In this document: positions 53,228-63,387 of the stretch, in pieces
Layout of the letters: every line of letters starts with the position of its first letter
How positions within the stretch are numbered: position 1 is the stretch's first letter
DNA from: Lachnospiraceae bacterium
GTDB taxonomy: Bacteria > Bacillota > Clostridia > Lachnospirales > Lachnospiraceae
Direction: 5' to 3'
Length of the DNA stretch: 64,000 nt
NCBI GenBank assembly: GCA_902363675.1
Contig: CABJAV010000002.1
Location: forward strand, 330,709 to 394,708
Notes under the pieces: model-generated
What the model saw: only the letters and a program-made list of their open reading frames with translations
Database searches by the model: none
Told to the model about the DNA's origin: nothing
Made by a program: the position numbers and the translations under genes

Positions 53228-54508
53228 ATGGAACAAAAAAACATTGTCGCAACGCTCTATTTAAAAGAGGGAAAAGCGGTACGCTCTATGACCGATTTTA
53301 CACCAGTAGATGATGTGTATCAGCTTTGCCAGCTATACAACGACAGTGGAATTGACAAGATTATTATCTTTGATTTGTCCACCAGTGATGATGAGCATGA
53401 AAAGAATATTAATACAATAAAAAATATCAATCGCAATATCGAGATTAAGGTTTGCGCAGGCGGAAATATCAATCGTCTTGAAGATGTAAAAAAACTTCTT
53501 TATGCAGGATGTCTGCAGGTCATCTTCAATGCGAGTAAACCATCAAGTGTTGGACTTGCGAAAGAAGCGAGCGAACGTTTTGGCAAAGATCGTATTTTGG
53601 TTTCGGTCAATAATGTCGATTTTATTTTCAAAAATCAACAGAGTATTGAAGATACATTCCACGAGGTTCTTGTGCTCAATGCAGATATTCTGGACGCTTT
53701 GGAAAATCTGACAAATGTTCCTTATGTCGTTAATTTATCCGAGTATAATTATGAGGAAATTGTTCGATTATTGAAGCGCGAAAAAATTCGTGGTATTGCA
53801 GGAACTTTTATCAATAATTCAACCACCGATATCATGAAGTTGAAATCTTCGCTGTCTGGAGAGGGCATCAAGATGGATAATTTTGCACCGGATCTGCACT
53901 GGTCGGATCTGAAACTGAATTCCGATGGAATGGTTCCGGTCATTGTTCAGGATTATCGCACGGACGAAGTGCTTATGCTTGCATATATGAATGAGGAAGC
54001 CTTTAATACGACAATTCATATTGGAAAGATGACATATTACAGCCGCAGTCGGCAGGAACTTTGGACGAAAGGTCTTACTTCCGGCCATATCCAATATGTA
54101 AAATCCTTGACGGCAGACTGTGATTTTGATACCATTCTTGCGAAAGTGTCGCAGGTAGGTGCTGCATGCCATACAGGAAACCGTTCCTGCTTTTTTAATA
54201 ATATTGTACGCAAAGAATACGTAGAAAAGAACCCTTTGAAAGTATTGGAATGTGTTTACGATGTTATCAAAGAACGCCGCGAGAATCCCAAAGAAGGTTC
54301 TTATACAAAAGAGCTTTTTGATAAAGGTATCGACAGTATTTTGAAAAAAGTAGGGGAAGAGGCGACAGAAATTATTATTGCAGCTAAGAATCCGGTTTCG
54401 GAAGAAATCAAATATGAAATTTCGGACTTCTTATATCATTGCATGATTCTTATGGTAGAAAAAGGTGTTACCTGGGAAGAGATTGCAAATGAGCTTGCGC
54501 AGCGTTAG
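53228..54508 (+). CDS. hisIE: HisF/HisA-like domain fused to HisI-HisE
   Basis: This 426-residue three-domain protein ends with HisI (about 222-325: DVD-type metal region [23 protein letters not shown]) and HisE (about 340-425: [17 protein letters not shown]), the cyclohydrolase and pyrophosphohydrolase steps. The first ~215 residues align with the HisF/HisA barrel: [11 protein letters not shown] matches the HisF start and [17 protein letters not shown] the phosphate loop. The HisF catalytic aspartate at position 11 is Tyr here, and the second one (D130) appears to be Asn, so the barrel is probably inactive. hisH, hisA, hisF and hisC are not in the window. Confidence 0.85.
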   Translation: MEQKNIVATLYLKEGKAVRSMTDFTPVDDVYQLCQLYNDSGIDKIIIFDLSTSDDEHEKNINTIKNINRNIEIKVCAGGNINRLEDVKKLLYAGCLQVIFNASKPSSVGLAKEASERFGKDRILVSVNNVDFIFKNQQSIEDTFHEVLVLNADILDALENLTNVPYVVNLSEYNYEEIVRLLKREKIRGIAGTFINNSTTDIMKLKSSLSGEGIKMDNFAPDLHWSDLKLNSDGMVPVIVQDYRTDEVLMLAYMNEEAFNTTIHIGKMTYYSRSRQELWTKGLTSGHIQYVKSLTADCDFDTILAKVSQVGAACHTGNRSCFFNNIVRKEYVEKNPLKVLECVYDVIKERRENPKEGSYTKELFDKGIDSILKKVGEEATEIIIAAKNPVSEEIKYEISDFLYHCMILMVEKGVTWEEIANELAQR

Positions 54509-54546
54509 CACGACACAAAATTATAAATTTAGATTTGAGGTATATC

Positions 54547-56409
54547 ATGAGAAAACTAGCTTTGAGTGATGAAATTCTGATGCAGATCGAGAAGCCGGCG
54601 AGATATATTGGGAATGAGTTAAACTCTGTAATTAAAGACACATCGCAGATTCGTTTTGCGATGTGTTTTCCTGATGTATACGAGATCGGTATGTCACATC
54701 TGGGAATCCAGATTTTGTACGATATGTTTAACCGCAGAGAGGACACATGGTGTGAGCGTGTGTATTCTCCATGGCCGGATCTGCACAAGATTATGAAAGA
54801 ACAGAATATTCCGTTGTTCGGTTTGGAGTCCCAGGAGCCGATTAAAGATTTTGATTTTGTCGCAATGACACTTCAGTATGAAATGTGTTATACGAACATT
54901 TTACAGATTCTTGATCTGGCACAGATTCCACTGTATGCCAAAGAAAGGAAAAATGATGATCCAATTATAATAGCGGGCGGACCATGCACTTATAATCCAG
55001 AGCCGATTGCAGACTTTTTTGATTGTTTTTATATTGGAGAGGGCGAAACACAGTATGATGCTTTTTTAGATCTGTATAAGCAGATGAAGGAAGGCAACTA
55101 TTCCCGTCAGGAATTTTTGCATGAAGCAGCTAAAATCGAAGGAATTTATGTACCATCGCTGTATGAGGTGTCTTATAAGGAAGATGGCACGATTGCTGCA
55201 TTTACTCCAAAATACGATGACATTCCAACAACGATAAAGAAACAGGTGGATATGGATCTTACCGGATCTGTTTATCCAGAGAAGCCAATTGTTCCGTTTA
55301 TTAAAGCAACACAGGATCGTATTGTTTTGGAAATACAAAGAGGTTGTATCCGAGGGTGCCGTTTCTGTCAGGCTGGTATGATCTATCGCCCGAATCGTGA
55401 GAAAAATGTGGAAAGACTTAAAGAACTGGCACAAAAAATGATCGCATCGACAGGACATGAGGAGATCTCCTTAAGTTCTTTGAGTTCTTCCGATTACTCA
55501 CAGTTAGAGGAACTGATCAATTTCCTGATTGATGAATGTGATAAAAAGAATATCAATATTTCACTTCCTTCACTTAGAATTGACGCTTTTTCTCTTGATA
55601 TCATGCAGAAGGTACAGGACATTAAAAAGAGCAGTCTGACGTTTGCGCCGGAAGCGGGTTCGCAACGCCTGCGCAATGTAATTAACAAAGGTCTTACGGT
55701 GGAAGATATCTTAGGCGGTGCAGGACAGGCGTTTGAAGGCGGCTGGAATAAAGTAAAGTTATATTTTATGCTCGGACTTCCTACAGAGACCGAAGAGGAT
55801 ATGCGTGCGATACCGGAACTCGCCAATCAGATTGCGGCATTATATTATGATATTGTTCCAAAGGAAAAACGAAACGGTAAATGCCAGATTACGATCAGTA
55901 CATCCTTTTTTGTTCCGAAACCATTTACACCATTCCAGTGGGCATCCATGCTCGATCCTGGAGATTATCTTGGACGTGCGAAGATTGTCAATGACCATGT
56001 AAAGGAACAGCTCAATCATAAAAGTATCCGTTACAACTGGCATGAAGCGGATGTTACCGTTTTAGAAGGAGTTCTTGCCCGTGGAGACCGGCGTTTATCA
56101 TCTGCAATTCATTATGTTTATGAACATGGTGGAATTTTCGATGCATGGTCAGACTTTTTCAATTATGATTTATGGCTTGAGGCATTCCGTAAATGTGATA
56201 TTGATATTGATTTTTATACCAAACGTGTACGCAGTGAAGACGAAATTTTCCCATGGGATTTTATTGATGTAGGTGTTACAAAAGCATTCATGCTTCGTGA
56301 ATGGAAGACGGCACTCAGCGAAACGGTTACACCAAACTGTCGTATGCGTTGTTCCGGATGTGGAGCAAAACAATTTGGAGGAGGTGTCTGCTTTGAAGAT
56401 AAGAATTAA
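54547..56409 (+). CDS. TIGR03960-type B12-binding-fold radical SAM protein
   Basis: This 620-residue protein has an N-terminal B12-binding-like domain (FCFPDVYEIGMSHLGIQILY-type, starting about residue 38). The radical SAM motif is IQRGCIRGCRFCQAGMIYRP near residue 257, and SLPSLRIDAFSLDIM and FMLGLPTETEEDM follow. A C-terminal CRMRCSGCGAKQFGGG is distinctive. Reaction unknown. It is always found with the TIGR03936 protein next to it, which it overlaps by 17 bases. ATG 54547 follows TTGAGG. Confidence 0.88.
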   Translation: MRKLALSDEILMQIEKPARYIGNELNSVIKDTSQIRFAMCFPDVYEIGMSHLGIQILYDMFNRREDTWCERVYSPWPDLHKIMKEQNIPLFGLESQEPIKDFDFVAMTLQYEMCYTNILQILDLAQIPLYAKERKNDDPIIIAGGPCTYNPEPIADFFDCFYIGEGETQYDAFLDLYKQMKEGNYSRQEFLHEAAKIEGIYVPSLYEVSYKEDGTIAAFTPKYDDIPTTIKKQVDMDLTGSVYPEKPIVPFIKATQDRIVLEIQRGCIRGCRFCQAGMIYRPNREKNVERLKELAQKMIASTGHEEISLSSLSSSDYSQLEELINFLIDECDKKNINISLPSLRIDAFSLDIMQKVQDIKKSSLTFAPEAGSQRLRNVINKGLTVEDILGGAGQAFEGGWNKVKLYFMLGLPTETEEDMRAIPELANQIAALYYDIVPKEKRNGKCQITISTSFFVPKPFTPFQWASMLDPGDYLGRAKIVNDHVKEQLNHKSIRYNWHEADVTVLEGVLARGDRRLSSAIHYVYEHGGIFDAWSDFFNYDLWLEAFRKCDIDIDFYTKRVRSEDEIFPWDFIDVGVTKAFMLREWKTALSETVTPNCRMRCSGCGAKQFGGGVCFEDKN

Positions 56410-57112
56410 ATTCCGTAAATGGGGTGCCATGAAATTTATCGGACATCTTGATATGATGCGCTATTTTCAGAAAGCAGTACGCCGCGCAAATATTGATATC
56501 TGCTATTCCGAAGGATATTCTCCACATCAGATTATGTCTTTTGCAGCTCCGCTTGGTGTTGGAATTACAAGCGATGGTGAATATTTTGATATAGAGGTAA
56601 ACAGTTCACTTTCTTCCAAAGAAAGTATTGAAGCGTTCAACCAAACGATGGTTGATGGTGTGGAAGTGACCTCTTATGTAAAATTACCGGACAAAGCAAA
56701 GACCGCCATGTCGATTGTAGCTGCTGCTGATTATCGTCTCTCATTCAAAGATGAATATGAAAGCTCATACAGCGTGCAGGAATGGAAAGATATTGTAGAT
56801 CGTGAATTTACATCGAAAGATAGCTTTACAATTATAAAAAAGACAAAGAAAAGTGAGCGTGAAGTGGATTTAAAACCATTGGTATATCAGTTATCCGTGG
56901 AAGAAGTGGATGCCAAACCGGTTTTTTTCATTCAGGTATCGACTGGAAGTGTTGATAATATCAAGCCGGAACTTGTGCTTGCTTCCATCTATGAGCGCTG
57001 CGGACTTACTTATGATGCCAATGCAATTCAGATTCACCGCATCGAAGTATATGCAAAAGATGAACAGGAACAATTCATTCCACTGTGTGAAATGGGAGAG
57101 GAAATTTTATAG
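56393..57112 (+). CDS. TIGR03936-type radical-SAM-associated protein (DUF2344)
   Basis: This 239-residue protein begins (with L read as Met) LKIRIKFRKWGAMKFIGHLD, followed by MMRYFQKAVRRANIDICYSE, the DUF2344 signature. It has no radical SAM cysteines itself; in many bacteria it is the C-terminal part of the TIGR03960 protein, so the two probably act together. TTG 56393 is chosen because GGAGGAGGTG lies six bases upstream and it sits inside the end of the partner gene. Function is unknown. Confidence 0.83.
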   Translation: MKIRIKFRKWGAMKFIGHLDMMRYFQKAVRRANIDICYSEGYSPHQIMSFAAPLGVGITSDGEYFDIEVNSSLSSKESIEAFNQTMVDGVEVTSYVKLPDKAKTAMSIVAAADYRLSFKDEYESSYSVQEWKDIVDREFTSKDSFTIIKKTKKSEREVDLKPLVYQLSVEEVDAKPVFFIQVSTGSVDNIKPELVLASIYERCGLTYDANAIQIHRIEVYAKDEQEQFIPLCEMGEEIL

Positions 57113-57115
57113 AGA

Positions 57116-58309
57116 ATGCATCGTCTGGCAATTACACGCATTGAAAAAAATCATAAGAATTATATCGCATATATTTTACTCGATGAGAACCGGAAGATTT
57201 GTGATCTGCAGGTTTTTGAACCGGAGGAAGAGACTCTGCTCAATAATATCTACGTTGGTTATGTAGAAAAAGTAGTGCCTAATATTCAGGCTGCTTTTGT
57301 ACGGATTGCAAACGGGCAAAAAGGATATCTTCCGTTAAAAGATTTGCGTGCTCCTGTTTTTACACATAAGCAGTCCGAAAAGAAACAGATTTCGGAAGGG
57401 GATGAGCTTCTTGTTCAGGTGACGCGTGACGCCGTGAAAACAAAGGATGCCGTTGTCAGTACCAAGCTGGTGCTGCATGGACATTATTGCTTTTTATCCA
57501 GTGAGAACACGACACTTGGAGTTTCAAAAAAAATCCCGCAGGAACGTGCACAGGAAATGATTGCACTTGCAAATGTATATTGTAAGAATCATGAGACAGA
57601 AGGCTATGGACTTGTGTTTCGAACAAATGCACAAAACGTTTCGGAAGAAGAATTAAAACAGGATATCTTTTATGTACAGCAATGTTTTGCAACTATAAAA
57701 ACAACAGGCAGACATGGAACAACCGGAAATCTTATCTACCGCAATATCCCGGGATATATGGAAAAACTAAAAACACAGGATCTTGCAGAAATTGATCATA
57801 TATATACAGATCAGCAGGATCTCTACGAAGAAATTAGGCAGTATCTGCCAAATTTAAAAGAGCAGGGGATTTTGGTAAAATATGATGACTCTGCAGTAAG
57901 TCTGGCTACGTTATACCATATCCAGGGAAATCTCGATGAACTTCTTGGACAAAAGGTCTGGCTTGCTTCTGGCGCGAATATTATTATCGAAACATTGGAA
58001 ACGTTAACGGTTGTTGATGTAAACAGTGGCAAAAACCAGTCGAAAAAAGAAGAGACACTTTTTGCAATTAATATGGAAGCAGCGAGGGAAATTCTGCGTC
58101 AGATTCGTCTTAGAAACATCTCCGGTATGATCATTATCGATTTTATTAATATGAAATCGAAAGAACAGCAGGAGGCTTTGATTCAGTTCGTAAAACAGGA
58201 ACTGAAAAAAGACCATGTTCCAGCCAGTTTCATCGATATTACAAAATTAGGATTGATGGAACTGACCCGCAAAAAAGTGTATAAATCATTGCGGGAAATC
58301 CTCAAATAA
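57116..58309 (+). CDS. rng: Rne/Rng family ribonuclease, short form
   Basis: This 397-residue endoribonuclease has an S1 domain (about 37-110: GYVEKVVPNIQAAFVRIANG) and RNase E/G catalytic residues: aspartates in TVVDVNSGKN (about 298) and IIIDFINMKS. It cuts single-stranded RNA, for example 16S 5' ends. It stops right after ELTRKKVYKSLREILK, so the CPxCxG zinc-link that joins RNase E/G dimers is missing. It lies between TIGR03936 and the L21 leader, a context common in Clostridia. Confidence 0.9.
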   Translation: MHRLAITRIEKNHKNYIAYILLDENRKICDLQVFEPEEETLLNNIYVGYVEKVVPNIQAAFVRIANGQKGYLPLKDLRAPVFTHKQSEKKQISEGDELLVQVTRDAVKTKDAVVSTKLVLHGHYCFLSSENTTLGVSKKIPQERAQEMIALANVYCKNHETEGYGLVFRTNAQNVSEEELKQDIFYVQQCFATIKTTGRHGTTGNLIYRNIPGYMEKLKTQDLAEIDHIYTDQQDLYEEIRQYLPNLKEQGILVKYDDSAVSLATLYHIQGNLDELLGQKVWLASGANIIIETLETLTVVDVNSGKNQSKKEETLFAINMEAAREILRQIRLRNISGMIIIDFINMKSKEQQEALIQFVKQELKKDHVPASFIDITKLGLMELTRKKVYKSLREILK

Positions 58310-58336
58310 ACATATAAAATATTTCGGACAAAACAG

Positions 58337-58365
58337 TTGACGAATAAGTAGAGTTGTGATACTAT
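58337..58365 (+). promoter_or_regulatory. Promoter for rplU-prp-rpmA
   Basis: TTGACG at 58337-58342 and TACTAT at 58360-58365 have a 17-base spacer. Transcription would start near 58372, giving an untranslated leader of about 78 bases before rplU. Confidence 0.7.
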
Positions 58366-58371
58366 ACACTA

Positions 58372-58449
58372 GTATGCCGCACAGTGAGGTTTAAGTCCTT
58401 TATAAAAAGGCACCGAAACTGGCGAGTAATGATAAATAGGAGGTGCCAT
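58372..58449 (+). ncRNA. Ribosomal protein L21 leader RNA
   Basis: The leader before rplU has the layout of the Firmicutes L21 leader (Rfam class by location and GAGG/ACTGGCGAGT-type conserved stretches). GGCACC at 58409-58414 can pair with GGTGCC at 58442-58447, covering part of the Shine-Dalgarno AGGAGGTG (58438-58445). CCTTT at 58397-58401 can pair with AAAGG at 58406-58410, which would block that pairing. So L21 or another ribosomal protein probably controls translation here; the switch is inference. Confidence 0.7.
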
Positions 58450-58758
58450 ATGTACGCAATTATAGCAACAGGTGGTAAACAGTACAAAGTATCCGAAGGC
58501 GATATCATTACCATTGAAAAGCTTGGAGTTGATGCTGGTGAGAAGGTTACTTTTGATCAGGTATTAGCAGTATCCGGAGATGACATGAAGGTTGGAAATC
58601 CAACTGTAGCCGGAGCAACTGTTGAGGCTTCTGTTATTAAAGAAGGCAGAGCAAAGAAAGTAATCGTTTACAAGTACAAGAGAAAAACCGGTTATCACAA
58701 GAAGAACGGTCACAGACAGGCGTTCACCCAGGTTAAGATTGAAAAGATTAATGGATAA
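58450..58758 (+). CDS. rplU: 50S ribosomal protein L21
   Basis: This 102-residue protein begins [20 protein letters not shown], a fixed L21 signature, and ends with [23 protein letters not shown] 58450 follows AGGAGGTGCCAT; longer in-frame reading would run into the structured leader. It is first in rplU-prp-rpmA, the universal order in Firmicutes. Confidence 0.97.
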   Translation: MYAIIATGGKQYKVSEGDIITIEKLGVDAGEKVTFDQVLAVSGDDMKVGNPTVAGATVEASVIKEGRAKKVIVYKYKRKTGYHKKNGHRQAFTQVKIEKING

Positions 58759-58775
58759 TCGATAGGAATTGTTAT

Positions 58776-59102
58776 ATGATTACTATAACGATTTTTCAGA
58801 ATCATGATCAAATAACAGGATTTCGATGTCTTGGACATTCCGGATATGCGGATGCTGGAAGCGATATTATATGTGCGGGTGTTTCAGCACTTGTCATTAA
58901 TACGATTAATGCAATTGATACGTTTACAGATTCTGTGTATCGGATTGATACCGAAGAAGAAAGTGGCCTGATTGATTTTGAACTGGAGAAAGAGGCGGGA
59001 CATGATACCTTGCTTTTACTTCGTTCCATGGTTCTGGGCTTACAAGGAATACAAAATGACTATGGGAATGAGTTTATCATTCTTAATTTCAAGGAGGTGT
59101 AA
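58776..59102 (+). CDS. prp: Ribosomal-processing cysteine protease Prp
   Basis: This 108-residue protease has its catalytic His in GHSGYADAG (about residue 22) and Cys in DIICAGVSALVINTINA (about residue 34). Prp cuts the N-terminal extension from ribosomal protein L27; the next gene encodes an L27 with exactly that extension. It is encoded between rplU and rpmA as in Bacillus and Staphylococcus. Confidence 0.93.
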   Translation: MITITIFQNHDQITGFRCLGHSGYADAGSDIICAGVSALVINTINAIDTFTDSVYRIDTEEESGLIDFELEKEAGHDTLLLLRSMVLGLQGIQNDYGNEFIILNFKEV

Positions 59103-59105
59103 GAC

Positions 59106-59393
59106 ATGTTGAATATGAACCTTCAGTTTTTTGCTCATAAAAAGGGAGTTGGTTCTACAAAGAACGGCCGTGATTCCGAGTCTAAGAGATTAGGCGCTAA
59201 GAGAGCAGACGGACAATTCGTAAAAGCTGGAAATATTCTTTACAGACAGCGTGGTACTAGAATTCGCCCAGGTGTGAATGTAGGTATCGGCGGAGATGAT
59301 ACATTATTTGCTAAGGTTGATGGTGTATTAAGATTCGAAAGAGTAGGTAGAGATAAGAAGCAGGCTTCTGTATATCCAGTAGACAACGAGTAG
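59106..59393 (+). CDS. rpmA: 50S ribosomal protein L27 (with Prp-cleaved leader)
   Basis: This 95-residue protein has an N-terminal extension [20 protein letters not shown]. Prp is known to cut after FF, leaving AHKKG at the mature N-terminus near the peptidyl-transferase centre. [20 protein letters not shown] is the L27 core. AAGGAGGTGTAAGAC precedes the ATG. A terminator follows. Confidence 0.97.
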   Translation: MLNMNLQFFAHKKGVGSTKNGRDSESKRLGAKRADGQFVKAGNILYRQRGTRIRPGVNVGIGGDDTLFAKVDGVLRFERVGRDKKQASVYPVDNE

Positions 59394-59398
59394 TTAGA

Positions 59399-59426
59399 AA
59401 ACCCCGACTTTTTAGCCGGGGTTTTT
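59399..59426 (+). terminator. Intrinsic terminator after rpmA
   Basis: AACCCCGACT and AGCCGGGGTT pair around a short T-rich loop, followed by six T. Confidence 0.9.
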
Positions 59427-59436
59427 TGTGTAATAG

Positions 59437-60765
<1,329 letters not shown>

Positions 60766-60776
60766 GAGGAGAATCT

Positions 60777-61067
60777 ATGAACAGCAAGCAACGCGCATAT
60801 CTTGGAAGTCTTGCAAGTACAATGGATCCGATTTTTCAGATTGGAAAGGCATCTTTAACGCCGGAAATTATCGAAGCTTTGGATGCAGCACTTGAAAAGA
60901 GAGAGTTGATCAAAGTGTCTGTTTTGAAGAATTGTATTGATGATCCAAAGGAAATTGCCAGTGTGATTGGGGAAAGAACCCATTCTACTGTTGTAAAAGT
61001 GATTGGAAAGAAAATGATTTTCTATCGCAAAGCAAAGAAAAATCCCAAGATTAAATTACCTCAGTAA
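60777..61067 (+). CDS. yhbY: YhbY family ribosome assembly RNA-binding protein
   Basis: This 96-residue CRM-domain protein begins MNSKQRAYLGSLASTMDPIF and contains IGKASLTPEIIEALDAALEK and ELIKVSVLKN. YhbY-type proteins bind pre-50S particles. AGGAGG precedes the ATG. It follows obg by 11 bases and precedes nadD by four. Confidence 0.93.
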   Translation: MNSKQRAYLGSLASTMDPIFQIGKASLTPEIIEALDAALEKRELIKVSVLKNCIDDPKEIASVIGERTHSTVVKVIGKKMIFYRKAKKNPKIKLPQ

Positions 61068-61071
61068 GATT

Positions 61072-61674
61072 ATGAAGGTAGGAATTTTAGGTGGATCATT
61101 TGATCCTATTCACAATGGACATATTCATATGGCAGTAAGCGCCTACCAGACCTTTGGTCTGGATCAGGTGTGGTTGATTCCGGCTGGACATTCACCGAAT
61201 AAAGATGAAGAGAAAATGACATCTGGAGAATACCGCTATGAAATGTGTCAGATTGCAACAAAGACCGACAACAAATTATATGTCAGCCGTATGGAATTGG
61301 ATTGTCCGGAGAGAAGTTATACTTACCGGACGTTAGAAAAACTGGTGGAACAATATCCGGAAAATGAGTTTTATTTTATCATGGGCGGTGATTCTCTGGA
61401 TTATCTTGAGACCTGGAAACATCCGGAGATTATTACAGCATTAGCAATTATTCTGGTCGTGCCACGTTATCCGTTTGAACCAGAAGTGTTAAATGCAAAG
61501 ATTGACCGGTTAAAAGAGCTTTTTGCATGCGACATCCGGTTGATTCCATGTCCGGAATATCCGATTTCATCTACCGCAATCAGACAAAGTCTTGCAGAGG
61601 GAAAACCATTGGAGAAAGATTTCCCAAGTGGTGTCCTTGCTTATATCAGAGACAAAAAATTATATACGGTTTGA
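61072..61674 (+). CDS. nadD: Nicotinate-nucleotide adenylyltransferase
   Basis: This 200-residue enzyme joins nicotinate mononucleotide and ATP in NAD synthesis. GILGGSFDPIHNGHIHMA holds the GxFDPxHxGH motif; FIMGGDSLDYLETWKHPEII and PISSTAIRQSLAEGKPLEKD complete the site. It is followed 14 bases later by yqeK, the usual pairing. Confidence 0.95.
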   Translation: MKVGILGGSFDPIHNGHIHMAVSAYQTFGLDQVWLIPAGHSPNKDEEKMTSGEYRYEMCQIATKTDNKLYVSRMELDCPERSYTYRTLEKLVEQYPENEFYFIMGGDSLDYLETWKHPEIITALAIILVVPRYPFEPEVLNAKIDRLKELFACDIRLIPCPEYPISSTAIRQSLAEGKPLEKDFPSGVLAYIRDKKLYTV

Positions 61675-61688
61675 TTGGAGCAATAAAA

Positions 61689-62276
61689 ATGGAAATGCAG
61701 GAAATTCGAAAAAATTTAAAGAAAGATTTAGACAAATATCGTTATGAACATACTAAAGGAGTTATGTATACTGCGGGATGTCTTGCGATGGCGAACAATT
61801 ATGATGTTGAAAAAGCCATGCTTGCAGGACTTTTACATGACTGTGCAAAATGTCATTCGACGGAAGAAAAGATTGCATTGTGTGAACGGCATGATATTCT
61901 GATTTCGAAAGTCGAAATGGAAAATCCGGGATTATTACATGCGAAGGCAGGAATGGCTCTTGCGGAAGAAAAATATGATATCCATGATCCAGAGATTTTG
62001 CATGCTATAAAAGTTCATACGACAGGTGAGCCGGATATGAACATGCTCGACAAAATTGTCTATATTGCAGATTACATCGAACCATTACGAAAAGAAGCCC
62101 CTCATCTGGCAGAAATTCGCCAGATTGCATTTGCAGATCTGAACCAGGGGGTAGCGGAGATTCTTTATGATACTCTACATTATCTCAGCGGGCGAAAAGG
62201 TTCTGTTGATCCAACAACACAGCTGACGTATGAATTTTACAAACCATATGGAAAGGAGCAGCCATGGAAACATTAG
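61689..62276 (+). CDS. yqeK: YqeK family HD hydrolase (Ap4A hydrolase)
   Basis: This 195-residue HD-domain protein has RYEHTKGVMYTAGCLAMANN, the HD motif GLLHDCAKCHS, and IHTTGEPDMNMLDKIVYIAD-type metal residues around KVHTTG and YIADYIEP. YqeK proteins cut diadenosine tetraphosphate symmetrically into ADP. ATG 61689 follows TTGGAGC; longer in-frame reading would overlap nadD. It overlaps rsfS by 13 bases. Confidence 0.92.
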   Translation: MEMQEIRKNLKKDLDKYRYEHTKGVMYTAGCLAMANNYDVEKAMLAGLLHDCAKCHSTEEKIALCERHDILISKVEMENPGLLHAKAGMALAEEKYDIHDPEILHAIKVHTTGEPDMNMLDKIVYIADYIEPLRKEAPHLAEIRQIAFADLNQGVAEILYDTLHYLSGRKGSVDPTTQLTYEFYKPYGKEQPWKH

Positions 62277-62602
62277 ATATTGTTAAGACTGCAGTTGCCG
62301 CATTAGAAGATAAGAAGGCTGAAGATATTACCGTAATTGATATCACAGGTGTTTCTTCGATTGCAGATTATTTTATTATTGCAAATGGTACCAATCAGAA
62401 TCAGTTGACTGCAATGCAGGATGCTGTTGATGAAGCAATGTACAAAGCTGGTCTGCATGCAAAGCAGATTGAGGGAAATAACCAGTCTACCTGGATTTTA
62501 ATGGACTATCAGGATATTATTGTTCATTTATTCTCAAAAGAAGATCGTTTATTCTATGATCTGGAGAGAATCTGGAAAGATGGAAAAGTTATTGAACTGT
62601 AA
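62264..62602 (+). CDS. rsfS: Ribosomal silencing factor RsfS
   Basis: This 112-residue protein matches RsfS: KKAEDITVIDITGVSSIADY then FIIANGTNQNQLTAMQDAVD, and WILMDYQDIIVHLFSKEDR. It binds L14 and keeps the subunits apart in poor growth. AAAGGAGCAGCC precedes the ATG inside yqeK. A bidirectional terminator follows. Confidence 0.95.
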   Translation: METLDIVKTAVAALEDKKAEDITVIDITGVSSIADYFIIANGTNQNQLTAMQDAVDEAMYKAGLHAKQIEGNNQSTWILMDYQDIIVHLFSKEDRLFYDLERIWKDGKVIEL

Positions 62603-62614
62603 ATATTCAGAATA

Positions 62615-62660
62615 AAAAAGGATTGCAATTTGAGAAAACCTCATTTGCAATCCTTTTATT
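62615..62660. terminator. Bidirectional terminator between rsfS and lexA
   Basis: AAAAAGGATTGCAA...TTGAG and CTCA...TTGCAATCCTTTT form a long stem with a five-base loop. A-run and T-run flank it, so it serves both convergent genes. Confidence 0.88.
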
Positions 62661-62666
62661 ATGCTA

Positions 62667-63284
62667 CTATTTCCAAAAGCGGAAGACACCGAATACTTTA
62701 CCAACGATCTTGCAGTCTGGAACAATAATCGGATCCATTGTATCGTTTTCCGGCTGCAGACGAATATGTCCGTCTTCTTTATAGAAAGTTTTTACTGTAG
62801 CAGAATCGTCGATCAGAGCAACAACAATATCACCATTGTGAACATTATCACATTTTTCAACAAGGATGTTGTCACCGTCAAAAATACCAGCATTGATCAT
62901 GCTTTCCCCCTTTACTTTCAACATAAAGGATTCGGCGTTTGGCATGAATTCTGTAGGAATCGGAAAGTATGATTCTATATTTTCTACTGCCAGGAGCGGC
63001 TGGCCTGCAGCAACCTGTCCGATCAGAGGCACATTTGCGAACTCGCGTCGCGTAAGATTGAAATTATCATCTACGATTTCAATCGCACGTGGCTTGGTAG
63101 GGTCACGTCTTATGTATCCGTTTTTCTCTAATGTCTCTAAATGGGAATGAACAGAAGAAGTAGATTTAAGGTTCACTGCTTCACAAATATCACGAACAGT
63201 AGGAGGATATCCTCTGTTTAAAATTTCTTTCTTAATATATTCAAGGATTTCTCTTTGCTTGTCTGTAATACGGCCATAACTCAT
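62667..63284 (-). CDS. lexA: SOS repressor LexA
   Basis: This 205-residue repressor has a winged-helix DNA-binding domain (about 1-70: SYGRITDKQREILEYIKKEI) and a self-cleaving peptidase domain. The cleavage site AAGQP lies near residue 91; the catalytic Ser is in KVKGESMINAGIFDG and the Lys in DSATVKTFYKEDG. RecA filaments trigger cleavage and derepress SOS genes. ATG 63284 follows GGAGGT at seven bases. Divergent from the yneA-like gene, with shared SOS boxes. Confidence 0.96.
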   Translation of the reverse strand: MSYGRITDKQREILEYIKKEILNRGYPPTVRDICEAVNLKSTSSVHSHLETLEKNGYIRRDPTKPRAIEIVDDNFNLTRREFANVPLIGQVAAGQPLLAVENIESYFPIPTEFMPNAESFMLKVKGESMINAGIFDGDNILVEKCDNVHNGDIVVALIDDSATVKTFYKEDGHIRLQPENDTMDPIIVPDCKIVGKVFGVFRFWK

Positions 63285-63354
63285 CCTGTATACCTCCAAT
63301 GTAGTTGTTTTCATAATAATATAGATTAAGTTTAGCATACCCTGTTATAAAAAG

Positions 63355-63368
63355 CAAACATATATTCG
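63355..63368. promoter_or_regulatory. LexA box 1 (lexA side)
   Basis: The minus strand reads CGAATATATGTTTG, close to the Gram-positive SOS box CGAACRNRYGTTYG. It overlaps the -35 (TTGCTT) of a plausible lexA promoter whose -10 is TAAACT 17 bases on. Confidence 0.68.
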
Positions 63369-63387
63369 AAAAATTCACGTTTTTCTA

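Noticed and set aside
62661..62972. Plus-strand open frame opposite lexA
   Set aside because: It lies wholly inside the lexA coding region and starts at the bidirectional terminator; nothing supports translation.
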